Part shown: piece after piece, positions 16,797 to 26,081 of the stretch
Layout of the letters: every line of letters begins with the position of its first letter
Position numbering within the stretch: the first letter of the stretch is position 1
NCBI RefSeq assembly: GCF_001905735.1
Contig: NZ_LISW01000002.1
Coordinates: 718,426 to 782,425 of the forward strand
Origin: Streptomyces sp. CB01249
Lineage (GTDB): Bacteria; Actinomycetota; Actinomycetes; Streptomycetales; Streptomycetaceae
Direction: 5' to 3'
DNA: 64,000 nucleotides
The notes under the pieces: model-generated
Told to the model about the DNA's origin: nothing
What the model saw: only the letters and a program-made list of their open reading frames with translations
Databases searched by the model: none
Position numbers and translations under genes: made by a program

Positions 16797-17255
16797 GTGG
16801 TGCGCAGGCTGGTCGCCTTCTTGGCCGCGCTCGTGCTGGCCGTGGAGGCCGTGGGGATCGTGATCATCAACGTGGTCCTGGGCACGGTCGTGAAGAACCA
16901 GGACATGTCCCTCGCCGGTACGGACCCCGAGGCGATGTCCAAGGGCACCTGGGTGCTCGGCGGGGTCTCCGGGGTCTTCCTGCTCCTGTGCGCCGTGCTG
17001 CTCGTGGTGGCGGGAATCCGCGACCGGGGCCCGGGGCGCGTCGGCCGGATCGTGCTGATCTGCTGCGCGGTCGTCCACGGCGTGCTCGGCGCGCTGACGG
17101 TCGGACTCGTCGGCTGGACGGCGTTCGCCTGCATGATGGTGACGCTCGCCCTGATCGTGCTCGTCCTGGTGGCGTACGGTGCCGAGCCGGCCGCCCGGTC
17201 CGGGAAGGCCGCTCCCGAGGCGGCCGGGCCCGAGCCGGAGCCCGAGCCGGCCTGA
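16797..17255 (+). CDS. Four-helix membrane protein, unknown function
   Basis: A protein of about 152 residues with four predicted membrane segments: near 4-27, 47-72, 80-98 and 103-122. The tail is cytoplasmic and Glu/Pro/Ala-rich (EPEPEPEPA type). AGGGGG at 16782-16787 favours the GTG at 16797; the GTG at 16788 would sit directly on the ribosome site. I do not recognise a functional family. It converges with maf, 7 nt between stops. Confidence 0.75.
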   Translation: MVRRLVAFLAALVLAVEAVGIVIINVVLGTVVKNQDMSLAGTDPEAMSKGTWVLGGVSGVFLLLCAVLLVVAGIRDRGPGRVGRIVLICCAVVHGVLGALTVGLVGWTAFACMMVTLALIVLVLVAYGAEPAARSGKAAPEAAGPEPEPEPA

Positions 17256-17262
17256 TCCCCGC

Positions 17263-17865
17263 TCAGGCCCAGAGGTCGGTGATCTCGACACCGAGCTCGC
17301 CCAGCAGGCGGCGCAGCAGCGGCAGCGAGAGCCCGATGACGTTGCCCGGGTCGCCCTCGATGGAGTCCACGAACGGCGCCGAGCGCCCGTCCAGGGTGAA
17401 GGCGCCCGCCACGTACAGCGGTTCGCCGGAGGCCACGTAGGCGGCGATCTCGGCGTCCGTCGGCTCTCCGAAGTTCACCGTGGTGGACGCCGTCCGCGAG
17501 ACCGTGCGGCCGGTCGTGGTGTCCGTCAGGCTGTGCCCGGTCTGCAGGACCCCGGCGCGGCCGCGCATCGCCTTCCAGCGGGCGGTGGCCTCCTCGGCGT
17601 CGGCGGGCTTGCCGAGCGCCTGTCCGTCGAGCTCCAGCACCGAATCGCAGCCGATGACCAGGGCGCCGGCGGCCTCGGGGAGCGCGGCGACGACGGCCGC
17701 CTTGGCCTGGGCGAGGACGAGGGCGAGTTCTGCGGGAGTGTCTGCGGTGAGGGCGTCCTCGTCGACGCCGCTGACGATCACCTCCGGGGCGAGGCCGGCT
17801 TGGCGGAGCAGGCCGAGGCGGGCCGGGGAGGCGGAGGCGAGTACGAAGCGGCGGGGTGCGGTCAT
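17263..17865 (-). CDS. maf: Maf-like nucleoside triphosphate pyrophosphatase
   Basis: A 200-residue Maf/Ham1-fold house-cleaning pyrophosphatase that hydrolyses modified or non-canonical NTPs. The signature [16 protein letters not shown] is at the N-terminus; the catalytic Asp motif [10 protein letters not shown] and the later [13 protein letters not shown] are present. TACGAT stands 7 nt before the ATG at 17865 with no Shine-Dalgarno, which favours a leaderless start there over the ATG at 17874. It lies downstream of mmpB on the same strand; a copy of the interspersed repeat separates them. Confidence 0.92.
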   Translation of the reverse strand: MTAPRRFVLASASPARLGLLRQAGLAPEVIVSGVDEDALTADTPAELALVLAQAKAAVVAALPEAAGALVIGCDSVLELDGQALGKPADAEEATARWKAMRGRAGVLQTGHSLTDTTTGRTVSRTASTTVNFGEPTDAEIAAYVASGEPLYVAGAFTLDGRSAPFVDSIEGDPGNVIGLSLPLLRRLLGELGVEITDLWA

Positions 17866-17895
17866 GCGCGCCATCGTACGGACGCGGGCCGTTGC

Positions 17896-17943
17896 GGGGG
17901 CGCTGCCCCCGGGCCCCCGCTCCTCAATCGCCGGAGGGGCTTG
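17896..17943. repeat. Interspersed 49-bp repeat, full copy
   Basis: GGGGGCGCTGCCCCCGGGCC followed by CCCGCTCCTCAATCGCCGGA and GGGGCTTG. It lies between mmpB and maf, in the same orientation as the copy at 13885. Confidence 0.9.
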
Positions 17944-17950
17944 GAACGCC

Positions 17951-18079
17951 TCAGCGCGTACCGAGTACGAACATCGCGACGACCATCGCCAGGGCCAGGA
18001 TCAACCCTGCTCGGCGCATCATCGTTTCCGCGTCGCGGAGTTCCTTGGGGGGCTTGTTCTCGGGGTCGGACCAGAGCAT
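17951..18079 (-). CDS. mmpB: 42-residue membrane protein MmpB
   Basis: Translation of 18079 down to 17951 gives 42 residues: a charged proline-containing head ([18 protein letters not shown]), a short MMRRAG junction, and one membrane helix (about 24-39) ending LGTR. AGGAT stands 6 nt before the ATG. The [16 protein letters not shown] start and its place between maf and pccE match what I recall as the Streptomyces 'morphogenic membrane protein MmpB' family; I cannot verify this here. Expected at the cytoplasmic membrane with the head inside. It is too short for routine gene finding but is clearly coding. Confidence 0.8.
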   Translation of the reverse strand: MLWSDPENKPPKELRDAETMMRRAGLILALAMVVAMFVLGTR

Positions 18080-18104
18080 GACTCGATCCTGCTGCGGGAG
18101 GCCC

Positions 18105-18140
18105 GGGCGGCGCCTGAGTACGCGTACTCAACCGCCGCCC
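18105..18140. promoter_or_regulatory. Nested palindrome between pccE and mmpB
   Basis: GGGCGGC and GCCGCCC flank the perfect 16-bp palindrome TGAGTACGCGTACTCA (18115-18130). The whole can be a terminator for pccB-pccE or an operator 36 nt upstream of mmpB. The exact inner symmetry argues for protein binding. Confidence 0.6.
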
Positions 18141-18146
18141 CAGGCG

Positions 18147-18353
18147 TTACGCGGGCCAGTACGTACGGGCCCAGGCGCGGGGGCCCGGCAGGTGGCGGGC
18201 GCGTCGGGCCAGGCGGCTCGGGTGGGACCAGCCGGCCGGGGGTTCCGGGGTGTTGGACGGCACCGCGGACACCGCGGCGGCACGGGCCTGAACCACCGCG
18301 AGCGCGGCGGCCAGTTCCTCCGGGGTCGGGTTGCCCCGTACGACCTTGATCAT
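18147..18353 (-). CDS. pccE: Acyl-CoA carboxylase epsilon subunit
   Basis: A 68-residue protein beginning IKVVRGNPTPEELAAALAVV, the hallmark of the actinobacterial carboxylase epsilon subunit, and ending in a Trp/Arg-rich WSHPSRLARRAR region. This subunit is found only in actinobacteria and tightens the alpha-beta complex. It starts 14 nt after the pccB stop, so the two are co-transcribed. Confidence 0.92.
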   Translation of the reverse strand: MIKVVRGNPTPEELAAALAVVQARAAAVSAVPSNTPEPPAGWSHPSRLARRARHLPGPRAWARTYWPA

Positions 18354-18367
18354 GGCCAGGACCCTTT

Positions 18368-19951
18368 CTAGAGGGGGATGTTGCCGTGCTTCTTGGGCGG
18401 CAGGGACTCGCGCTTGGTGCGGAGCTGGCGCAGGCCCTTGACCACGTGGGCCCGGGTGTCGGACGGCATGATCACCGCGTCCACGTACCCGCGTTCGGCC
18501 GCCACGTACGGGTTGAGGAGCGTGTCCTCGTAGTCCGCGATCAGTTCGGCGCGCGTGGCGTCCTGATCCTCGGCGGCGGCGATCGTGCGGCGGTGCAGGA
18601 TGTTCACCGCGCCCTGCGCGCCCATGACGGCGATCTGCGCGGTCGGCCAGGCGAGGTTGATGTCGGCGCCCAGGTGCTTGGAGCCCATCACGTCGTACGC
18701 GCCGCCGAACGCCTTGCGCGTGATCACCGTGATCAGCGGGACCGTCGCCTCCGCGTACGCGTAGATCAGCTTGGCGCCGCGCCGGATGATGCCGCCGTAC
18801 TCCTGGTCGACGCCCGGCAGGAAGCCGGGCACGTCCACGAAGGTCAGCACCGGCACGTTGAACGCGTCGCAGGTGCGGACGAAACGCGCCGCCTTCTCAC
18901 TGGCGTTGATGTCCAGGCAGCCGGCGAACTGCATCGGCTGGTTGGCGACGATGCCGACGGGGTAGCCCTCGACGCGGCCGAAGCCCGTGACGATGTTCGG
19001 CGCGAACAGGGCCTGGGTCTCCAGGAACTCGCCGTCGTCCAGCACGTGCTCGATCGCGGTGTGCATGTCGTACGGCTGGTTCGCCGAGTCCGGGATGAGC
19101 GTGTCCAGCTCGCGGTCCTCGTTGCTCACCGTCAGGTCCGCCTCCTCCGGGAAGGCCGGGGCCTCCGAGAGGTTGTTCGACGGGAGGTAGGACAGCAGCG
19201 ACTTGACGTACTCGATGGCGTCCTTCTCGTCGCCCGCCATGTGGTGCGCGACGCCCGAGGTGGTGTTGTGCGTACGGGCTCCGCCCAGATCCTCGAAGCC
19301 GACGTCCTCACCGGTCACCGTCTTGATGACGTCGGGACCCGTGATGAACATGTGCGAGGTCTGGTCGACCATCACCGTGAAGTCGGTGATCGCGGGGGAG
19401 TACACCGCGCCGCCCGCGCACGGGCCGACGATCAGCGAGATCTGCGGGATCACACCCGAGGCGTGCACATTGCGCCGGAAGATCTCCGCGAAGAGCCCCA
19501 GCGCCGCCACGCCCTCCTGGATGCGGGCGCCGCCGCCGTCGTTGATGCCGATGACCGGGCAGCCGGTCTTCAGCGCGAAGTCCATCACCTTGACGATCTT
19601 CTCACCGTAGACCTCGCCCAGCGAGCCGCCGAAGATGGTGAAGTCCTGCGAGTACACGCAGACGGGACGGCCGTCGACCGTGCCGTAGCCGGTGACGACG
19701 CCGTCCCCGTACGGCCGGTTCTTCTCGATGCCGAAGTTGGTCGAGCGGTGCCGGGCGAACTCGTCGAGCTCCACGAAGGAACCCTCGTCGAGCAGCAGCT
19801 CCACGCGCTCGCGCGCCGTCAGCTTGCCCTTCGCGTGCTGCTTCTCCACCGCGCGCGCCGACCCGGCGTGGGTCGCCTCTTCGATACGGCGCTGCAGGTC
19901 CGCGAGCTTGCCCGCGGTCGTGTGGATGTCGGTCTCTTCCGGCTCGGACAT
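18368..19951 (-). CDS. pccB: Propionyl-CoA carboxylase beta subunit
   Basis: A 527-residue carboxyltransferase that moves the carboxyl group from biotin to propionyl-CoA, giving methylmalonyl-CoA. Oxyanion-hole glycines lie in [11 protein letters not shown] and in the C-terminal crotonase-like half ([15 protein letters not shown]). Asp420 in GAYDVM corresponds to Asp422 of S. coelicolor PccB, the residue known to select propionyl-CoA over acetyl-CoA. The ATG at 19951 has AGGGAG about 10 nt upstream. It partners AccA2 and PccE, and provides extender units for polyketides. Confidence 0.95.
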   Translation of the reverse strand: MSEPEETDIHTTAGKLADLQRRIEEATHAGSARAVEKQHAKGKLTARERVELLLDEGSFVELDEFARHRSTNFGIEKNRPYGDGVVTGYGTVDGRPVCVYSQDFTIFGGSLGEVYGEKIVKVMDFALKTGCPVIGINDGGGARIQEGVAALGLFAEIFRRNVHASGVIPQISLIVGPCAGGAVYSPAITDFTVMVDQTSHMFITGPDVIKTVTGEDVGFEDLGGARTHNTTSGVAHHMAGDEKDAIEYVKSLLSYLPSNNLSEAPAFPEEADLTVSNEDRELDTLIPDSANQPYDMHTAIEHVLDDGEFLETQALFAPNIVTGFGRVEGYPVGIVANQPMQFAGCLDINASEKAARFVRTCDAFNVPVLTFVDVPGFLPGVDQEYGGIIRRGAKLIYAYAEATVPLITVITRKAFGGAYDVMGSKHLGADINLAWPTAQIAVMGAQGAVNILHRRTIAAAEDQDATRAELIADYEDTLLNPYVAAERGYVDAVIMPSDTRAHVVKGLRQLRTKRESLPPKKHGNIPL

Positions 19952-20084
19952 CGGGTGGCGGCTCCCTGCCTGGTCACGGGGACGACTTGGCTGCTGATCT
20001 GCTGACGAACAGCTACTGAGCCGTAGCGTATCGGCGCGGATACGGTTCGGCAGTGCGTCCTTTGACACACCTAGGGTGGCTTGC

Positions 20085-20948
20085 ATGACACCTTCGGATG
20101 CGCCACAGAGCCGTTGGTCGGACCTCGACCGGCCGCCCCTCAACGTCCCCGCGCTGCGCCGCGGACTGCTGCGGCCCGGCTCGCTGTGGACCGCCCTCGA
20201 CGTGGTCGAGTCGACCGGCTCCACCAACACCGATCTCGCCGGGCGCGCCGCGGGTCTCGCCGAGGGCACGGTCCTCGTCGCCGAGGAGCAGACCGCCGGG
20301 CGCGGCCGCCTGGAGCGCACCTGGACCGCCCCGGCGCGCTCGGGCCTGTTCTTCTCCGTCTACCTGACCCCCGGGGACGTGCCCGCTGAGCGCTGGGGCT
20401 GGCTGCCGCTGCTCACCGGCGTCGCCGCCGCGACCGGCCTGGCCCGCGCCGCGGGCGTGGACATGGCCCTGAAGTGGCCCAACGACCTGCTCGTCTCGGT
20501 CGATGGGGAGGAGCGCAAGACAGGCGGCATCCTCGCGGAGCGGGCCGGCGACGGCGTCGTCATCGGCATCGGCCTCAACGTCTCGCTGCGCGCCGACGAG
20601 CTCCCCGCCCCCACCGCCGCCTCGCTCGCCCTGGCCGGCGCGGTCTCCACCGACCGCGAGACGTTGCTGCGGGGCGTCCTGCGGTCCCTGGAGCACTGGT
20701 ACGGGCTCTGGCGCGACGCGGACGGCGACGCGGCGGCGAGCGGGGTGCAGGAGGCGTACGCGGCGGGCTGCGCGACCCTCGGCAAGGCCGTACGGGCCCA
20801 GCTGCCCGGCGACCGCACGCTCACCGGGGAGGCGGTCGCCGTCGACGGGGACGGCCGGCTCGTCCTGGCCACGGACGGCGGACTGCGCGAACCGGTCTCC
20901 GCGGGCGACATCGTGCACCTGAGGGGCGCGGCGGGCGGCCTGACCTGA
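20085..20948 (+). CDS. birA: Biotin--[acetyl-CoA-carboxylase] ligase
   Basis: A 287-residue class I biotin protein ligase that adenylates biotin and attaches it to carboxylase lysines. Catalytic motifs are [14 protein letters not shown] (about 65-78), KWPNDLL and GGILAE, with a short SH3-like C-terminal domain. There is no N-terminal helix-turn-helix, so it does not act as a repressor. It is divergent from pccB. TAGGGT ends 7 nt before the ATG and no ribosome site is seen, so a leaderless message is possible. Its most likely client in this window is AccA2. Confidence 0.93.
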   Translation: MTPSDAPQSRWSDLDRPPLNVPALRRGLLRPGSLWTALDVVESTGSTNTDLAGRAAGLAEGTVLVAEEQTAGRGRLERTWTAPARSGLFFSVYLTPGDVPAERWGWLPLLTGVAAATGLARAAGVDMALKWPNDLLVSVDGEERKTGGILAERAGDGVVIGIGLNVSLRADELPAPTAASLALAGAVSTDRETLLRGVLRSLEHWYGLWRDADGDAAASGVQEAYAAGCATLGKAVRAQLPGDRTLTGEAVAVDGDGRLVLATDGGLREPVSAGDIVHLRGAAGGLT

Positions 20949-21073
20949 ACCGGCGCCGCCCGCGCACCGTGCCCTGAGGACGTGAGGTAGGGCACACCTG
21001 CCGTATCGTTGAGGTGATCCACCGACGGACAGATCGGCAGGGCAGTGCGCAGGGAACGGGCAGGAGGCGGCTG

Positions 21074-22255
21074 GTGACCGTCGACGACACGACCTCCGGC
21101 GATGGAGAGCAGCAGTCGTCGGACTCCTCGGTGCACGCCACACCGCACCACGAAGTCGACCACACGGCCGAGCCGACCGACGACCCCCTCGCGATCCGGC
21201 TGGAACAGCTGATCCTGGGCGCCGACCGTCGCTACACGCCGTTCCAGGCGGCCCGCACGGCCGGCGTCTCCATGGACCTGGCCTCCCGCTTCTGGCGGGC
21301 CATGGGCTTCGCGGACATCGGCCAGGCCAAGGCGCTCACCGAGGCCGACGTGCTGGCCCTGCGGCGGCTCTCCGGTCTCGTGGAGGCCGGGCTGCTCAGC
21401 GAGCCGATGGCGATCCAGGTCGCCCGGTCGACCGGGCAGACCACCGCCCGGCTGGCCGAATGGCAGATCGACTCCTTCCTGGAGGGGCTGACCGAGCCCC
21501 CCGAGCCCGGCATGACCCGCACCGAGGTCACGTACCCCTTGGTCGAACTGCTCCTGCCCGAGCTGGAGGAGTTCCTGGTGTACGTGTGGCGGCGTCAGCT
21601 CGCCGCCGCCACGGGCCGGGTCGTGCAGGCGGCCGACGACGACGAGATGGTCGACCGGCGCCTGGCCGTGGGCTTCGCGGACCTGGTCGGCTTCACCCGG
21701 CTCACCCGCCGCCTGGAGGAGGAGGAGCTCGGCGAGCTGGTCGAGTCCTTCGAGACCACCTGCGCCGACCTGGTCGCGGCGCACGGCGGCCGGCTCATCA
21801 AGACCCTCGGCGACGAGGTCCTGTTCGCCGCCGACGACGCGGGCACCGCCGCCGAGATCGCGCTGCGCCTGGTCGAGGCGATGACCGTGGACGAGACCAT
21901 GCCGGCGCTCCGGGTCGGCATCGCCTTCGGCACGGTCACCACCCGGATGGGCGATGTCTTCGGCACCACGGTGAACCTGGCCAGCCGGCTCACGTCGATA
22001 GCGCCCAAGGACGCGGTGCTGGTCGACGGGGCGTTCGCCGAGGAGCTGACGCGTACGGGCGACGCCCCGGTCTCCGAGGCGCGCGCGGCCGAGGAGGCCG
22101 CCGCGGCGGCGGAGCGGGCCGCGAAGGAGGGCCCGGACGCGGAGGTGGTCCCGGTGCCGAAGTACCGCTACGGGCTCCAGCCGATGTGGCAGCGCCCGGT
22201 CCGCGGCCTCGGCGTGGTCGAACCCTGGCTGCTGGCCCGGCGCGGCGGCTCCTGA
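21074..22255 (+). CDS. cya: Class III adenylate cyclase
   Basis: A 393-residue soluble adenylate cyclase producing cAMP. The catalytic domain (about 200-330) shows the metal-binding FADLVGFT, GGRLIKTLGDEVLF and the transition-state region VFGTTVNLASRLT. Residues ~45-165 resemble the N-terminal regulatory domain of Rv1264-type cyclases, which senses pH in mycobacteria. The GTG at 21074 is preceded by AGGAGG. A Glu/Ala-rich insertion follows the catalytic core. In S. coelicolor Cya is the cyclase needed for germination and development. Confidence 0.92.
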   Translation: MTVDDTTSGDGEQQSSDSSVHATPHHEVDHTAEPTDDPLAIRLEQLILGADRRYTPFQAARTAGVSMDLASRFWRAMGFADIGQAKALTEADVLALRRLSGLVEAGLLSEPMAIQVARSTGQTTARLAEWQIDSFLEGLTEPPEPGMTRTEVTYPLVELLLPELEEFLVYVWRRQLAAATGRVVQAADDDEMVDRRLAVGFADLVGFTRLTRRLEEEELGELVESFETTCADLVAAHGGRLIKTLGDEVLFAADDAGTAAEIALRLVEAMTVDETMPALRVGIAFGTVTTRMGDVFGTTVNLASRLTSIAPKDAVLVDGAFAEELTRTGDAPVSEARAAEEAAAAAERAAKEGPDAEVVPVPKYRYGLQPMWQRPVRGLGVVEPWLLARRGGS

Positions 22256-22345
22256 CCGGCCCGTCCCGCATCCGTTCCGCACACCCTTTCGGGGGAGAGC
22301 TCTAGGATCCCTTCGGTAACGCTCGTTAACCGACAGGGGTGCAGC

Positions 22346-23158
22346 ATGACCGTCACGTCCGAGCAGCGGTACGGGGAGTTCGTCGTCGTCCGGGGCCACG
22401 AGGGCCTCGATCACGTCGCCGAGCTGGTTCTCGACCGGCCGAAGGCCATGAACGCGGTGTCCACGGACATGGCCCGCTCGATCGCCGCCGCCTGCGACGC
22501 GCTCGCCGCCGACCGGGACGTACGCGTCACCGTCCTGACCTCCAGCCATGAACGGGCGTTCTGCGTGGGCGCGGACCTCAAGGAGCGCAACTCCTTCTCC
22601 GACGCCGACCTGGTGCGCCAGCGGCCCACCGCGCGCGCCGCCTACACCGGCGTCCTTGAGCTGCCGATGCCGACGATCGCCGCCGTGCACGGCTTCGCCC
22701 TGGGCGGGGGCTTCGAACTGGCCCTGTCCTGCGACCTGATCGTCGCCGACCCGACCGCCCTGGTGGGCCTGCCCGAGGTCTCCGTCGGCGTCATCCCGGG
22801 CGGCGGCGGCACCCAGCTGCTGCCCCGCCGGGTCGGGGCCGCGCGCGCCGCCGAGCTGATCTTCAGCGCCCGCCGGGTGCACGGCCCCGAGGCGCGGGAG
22901 CTGGGCCTGGTGGACGAGCTGGTGGCGGAGGGCGAGGACCGGACCGAGGCGCTGGCGCTGGCCGGCCGGATCGCCGCGCACTCGCCGGTCGGGCTGCGGG
23001 CGGCCAAGCGGGCGCTGCGGCTGGGGCACGGGCTCGACCTGCGGGCCGGCCTTGAGGTCGAGGACTCCGCGTGGCGGTCGGTGGCCTTCTCCGGGGACCG
23101 GGCGGAGGGCGTGGCCGCGTTCAACGAGAAGCGGAAGCCGAACTGGCCGGGGGAGTGA
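22346..23158 (+). CDS. Enoyl-CoA hydratase/isomerase
   Basis: A 270-residue crotonase-family enzyme. The oxyanion hole is formed by FCVGADLKE and by HGFALGGGFELAL. Catalytic Glu is present in GLPEVSVGVIPGGGGTQLLP. This pattern fits a true hydratase with one of the two glutamates clear. AGGGG precedes the ATG at 22346. It likely acts in beta-oxidation or branched-chain catabolism that feeds the nearby carboxylases; the actual substrate is not fixed by sequence. Confidence 0.88.
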   Translation: MTVTSEQRYGEFVVVRGHEGLDHVAELVLDRPKAMNAVSTDMARSIAAACDALAADRDVRVTVLTSSHERAFCVGADLKERNSFSDADLVRQRPTARAAYTGVLELPMPTIAAVHGFALGGGFELALSCDLIVADPTALVGLPEVSVGVIPGGGGTQLLPRRVGAARAAELIFSARRVHGPEARELGLVDELVAEGEDRTEALALAGRIAAHSPVGLRAAKRALRLGHGLDLRAGLEVEDSAWRSVAFSGDRAEGVAAFNEKRKPNWPGE

Positions 23159-23243
23159 CCCTGAGTGCCCGATTCCGGGCGGATCGATCACGCTCCGGAG
23201 TCGCCGAGTGATCACCGGGGCCATATCGCCCTAAACTGGCGCA

Positions 23244-24425
23244 ATGGGTGGTGACGACGCACGACTGCGCGCCGTGGTCTCGCTGGCGCAGACGATGGCC
23301 GCGGCGCAGACGCCCCGGGGGTGCTGGCGAGCTGCCGCCCTGGGGGCCTGCGAGGCGCTGGGCGGCAGCTTCGCCGCGCTCTCGGTCTGGGAGCGCGACC
23401 GGGGCCGGCTGAGGGTCCTGGTCAACGCGGGTGAGCGGGCCGAGGGCGAGGAGGAGTTCCCCGAGGAGGAGGTCTATCCGGTCCACCGGTTCCCGGAGAT
23501 CACCGAGTTCCTGCACGAGCGGTGGGCCGGGGGCGGCGAGCCGGACGCCTGGGTGGAGACCGCCGAGGGCCCCGTGGACGGCGGGCCGGGGCGGCGGGCG
23601 GCGGCCGGTGCGCACGGGTACGGGCCCGGCTACTGCCACCAGCGGGTGGCGGCGCTGCGCCGGCGCGGGCGGGGCTGCTGCGTGGTCGCGCCGATCGTGC
23701 TGCACGGGCGGGCCTGGGGCGAGCTGTACGTTGCGCGGCCGGTGGGCGAGTCGGTCTTCGGGCGCGCGGACGCCGATTTCGCGACGGTGCTGGCCGCCGT
23801 GGTGGCCGCCGGGCTCGCCCAGACCGAGCGCCTGGAGGAGGTCCGCAAGCTGGCCTTCACGGACCCGCTGACCGGCCTCGCCAACCGCAGGGCCGTCGAT
23901 GTGCGGCTGGACGAGGCGCTGGAGGCGCACCGGACGGAGGGTGTGGTGGTCAGCCTGGTCGTCTGCGACCTGAACGGGCTGAAGTGGGTCAACGACACCC
24001 ATGGCCACGCGGTGGGCGACCGGCTGCTGGAACGTTTCGGCTCGGTGCTGTCGCGGTGCGGGGCCATACTGCCCGGCGCGCTGGCGGCCCGGCTGGGCGG
24101 CGACGAGTTCTGCCTGCTGGCCGTGGGGCCCGGGGCGGACGAGGTGGTCGCCGTCGCCACCGAACTGTGCGAGCGGGCGGCCGGTCTGGAGTTCGGCAAC
24201 GGGGTCGCCTGCGGGATCGCGTCCACCGGTGACGAGATCGGGCCCGTGGTCTCGGCCCGGCGGCTGTTCCGGCTGGCGGACGCGGCGCAGTACCGGGCGA
24301 AGGCGGCCCGCTCGGACCGCCCGGTGGTGGCGGGGCGCGACGACGAGGTCATCCGGCTGGCGGACTCCCCGCCGAAGTCCCCGCACGACCGCCGCCGCCT
24401 GCGCGGCAATCCGCCCGAGCACTGA
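23244..24425 (+). CDS. cdgE: GAF-GGDEF diguanylate cyclase
   Basis: A 393-residue protein with an N-terminal GAF-like sensor (~5-190) and a C-terminal diguanylate cyclase domain (~205-375). GGDEF (285-289) is intact, as is DPLTGLANRRA. The product-inhibition RxxD site usually 5 residues before GGDEF is absent (LPGALAARLGGDEF). No membrane segment, so it is cytosolic. The symbol reflects the S. coelicolor GAF-GGDEF protein at the same place and should be confirmed. TAAACT ends 6 nt before the ATG, giving a probable leaderless message. c-di-GMP controls development through BldD in Streptomyces. Confidence 0.85.
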   Translation: MGGDDARLRAVVSLAQTMAAAQTPRGCWRAAALGACEALGGSFAALSVWERDRGRLRVLVNAGERAEGEEEFPEEEVYPVHRFPEITEFLHERWAGGGEPDAWVETAEGPVDGGPGRRAAAGAHGYGPGYCHQRVAALRRRGRGCCVVAPIVLHGRAWGELYVARPVGESVFGRADADFATVLAAVVAAGLAQTERLEEVRKLAFTDPLTGLANRRAVDVRLDEALEAHRTEGVVVSLVVCDLNGLKWVNDTHGHAVGDRLLERFGSVLSRCGAILPGALAARLGGDEFCLLAVGPGADEVVAVATELCERAAGLEFGNGVACGIASTGDEIGPVVSARRLFRLADAAQYRAKAARSDRPVVAGRDDEVIRLADSPPKSPHDRRRLRGNPPEH

Positions 24426-24530
24426 CCCGTACGAACGGTACGCGCGTCGGGGTCGGCTCAGGATTCGCGTAAGGGGTCAACCCGCCGACCACTGGTGACA
24501 TGAAGGGTTTCAATCCGTACGCTGCTGAAT

Positions 24531-26081
24531 ATGGATATGCATACAGTCGTGGTGGGGACGTCCGGCACCACCGCTCAGGACGTCATCGCCGTGGCCCGCG
24601 GCAACGCCCGTGTCGAGCTCTCCGCCGACGCGGTGGCCGCGCTCGCCGCCGCCCGCGAGATCGTGGACGCGCTCGCCGCGAAGCCCGAGCCGGTCTACGG
24701 CGTCTCGACCGGCTTCGGCGCCCTGGCCAGCCGCCACATCAGCCCGGAACTGCGCGCCCAGCTGCAGCGCAACATCGTCCGCTCGCACGCCGCCGGCATG
24801 GGCCCGCGCGTCGAGCGCGAGGTCGTCCGCGCGCTGATGTTCCTCCGACTGAAGACGGTCGCCTCCGGCCACACCGGTGTCCGGCCCGAGGTCGCGCAGA
24901 CCATGGCCGACGTGCTGAACGCCGGGATCACCCCGGTCGTCCACGAGTACGGATCGCTCGGCTGCTCCGGCGACCTGGCACCCCTGTCGCACTGCGCGCT
25001 GGCCCTGATGGGCGAGGGCGACGCGGAGGGCCCCGACGGCACCGTCCGCCCGGCCGGGGAACTCCTCGCCGCGCACGGCATCGCCCCGGTCGAGCTGCGC
25101 GAGAAGGAGGGCCTGGCTCTCCTCAACGGCACCGACGGCATGCTCGGCATGCTGATCATGGCCCTCGCCGACCTGCGCACGCTCTACACCTCGGCCGACA
25201 TCACGGCCGCCCTCTCGCTGGAGGCCCTGCTCGGCACGGACAAGGTCCTCGCGCCCGAGCTGCACGCCATCCGCCCGCACCCCGGCCAGGGCGCCAGTGC
25301 CGACAACATGCTGCGGGTCCTCGCGGGCTCCGGTCTCACGGGCCACCACCAGGACGACGCGCCGCGCGTCCAGGACGCCTACTCGGTGCGGTGCGCGCCG
25401 CAGGTCAACGGGGCGGGCCGGGACACCCTCGCGTACGCCGCGACCGTCGCCGACCGCGAGCTGGCCGCCGCCGTGGACAACCCGGTGGTCCTCCCGGACG
25501 GCCGGGTCGAGTCCAACGGCAACTTCCACGGGGCGCCCGTCGCCTACGTCCTCGACTTCCTGGCCATCGCCGCCGCGGACCTGGGCTCGATCACCGAGCG
25601 CCGGACCGACCGGCTGCTCGACAAGAACCGGTCGCACGGGCTGCCGCCGTTCCTGGCCGACGACGCGGGCGTGGACTCCGGACTGATGATCGCCCAGTAC
25701 ACCCAGGCCGCCCTGGTCAGCGAGATGAAGCGGCTCGCCGTCCCGGCCTCCGCCGACTCCATCCCGTCCTCCGCCATGCAGGAGGACCACGTCTCGATGG
25801 GCTGGTCCGCCGCGCGCAAGCTGCGTACCGCCGTCGGCAACCTCGCCCGGATCGTCGCCGTCGAGCTCTACGCGGCGACCCGCGCGGTCGAGCTGCGCGG
25901 CCGGCAGGGGCTGACCCCGGCCCCCGCCACGCGTGCCGTCATCGAGGCGCTGCGGGCCGCCGGTGTCGAGGGCCCCGGCCCCGACCGCTTCCTCTCGCCG
26001 GACCTGGCCGCCGCCGATGCCTTCGTACGGGCGGGCGGGCTGGTCTCCGCCGTGGAGCCGGTCACCGGTCCGCTGGCCTGA
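24531..26081 (+). CDS. hutH: Histidine ammonia-lyase (histidase)
   Basis: A 516-residue MIO-dependent lyase that converts histidine to urocanate, the first step of histidine use. The MIO prosthetic group comes from Cys145-Ser146-Gly147 in GSLGCSGDLAPLSH; most bacterial histidases use Ala-Ser-Gly. VYGVSTGFG and EDHVSMGWSA are also typical. The ATG at 24531 (MDMHTVVVG) matches other Streptomyces HutH starts. No other hut genes are adjacent, as usual for Streptomyces. The 3' end overlaps a small gene on the opposite strand by 20 nt. Confidence 0.95.
   Translation: MDMHTVVVGTSGTTAQDVIAVARGNARVELSADAVAALAAAREIVDALAAKPEPVYGVSTGFGALASRHISPELRAQLQRNIVRSHAAGMGPRVEREVVRALMFLRLKTVASGHTGVRPEVAQTMADVLNAGITPVVHEYGSLGCSGDLAPLSHCALALMGEGDAEGPDGTVRPAGELLAAHGIAPVELREKEGLALLNGTDGMLGMLIMALADLRTLYTSADITAALSLEALLGTDKVLAPELHAIRPHPGQGASADNMLRVLAGSGLTGHHQDDAPRVQDAYSVRCAPQVNGAGRDTLAYAATVADRELAAAVDNPVVLPDGRVESNGNFHGAPVAYVLDFLAIAAADLGSITERRTDRLLDKNRSHGLPPFLADDAGVDSGLMIAQYTQAALVSEMKRLAVPASADSIPSSAMQEDHVSMGWSAARKLRTAVGNLARIVAVELYAATRAVELRGRQGLTPAPATRAVIEALRAAGVEGPGPDRFLSPDLAAADAFVRAGGLVSAVEPVTGPLA

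Noticed and set aside
24478..24530. hut operator GGGTCAACCC region before hutH
   Set aside because: The near-palindrome is short with an imperfect centre and no second copy supports it.
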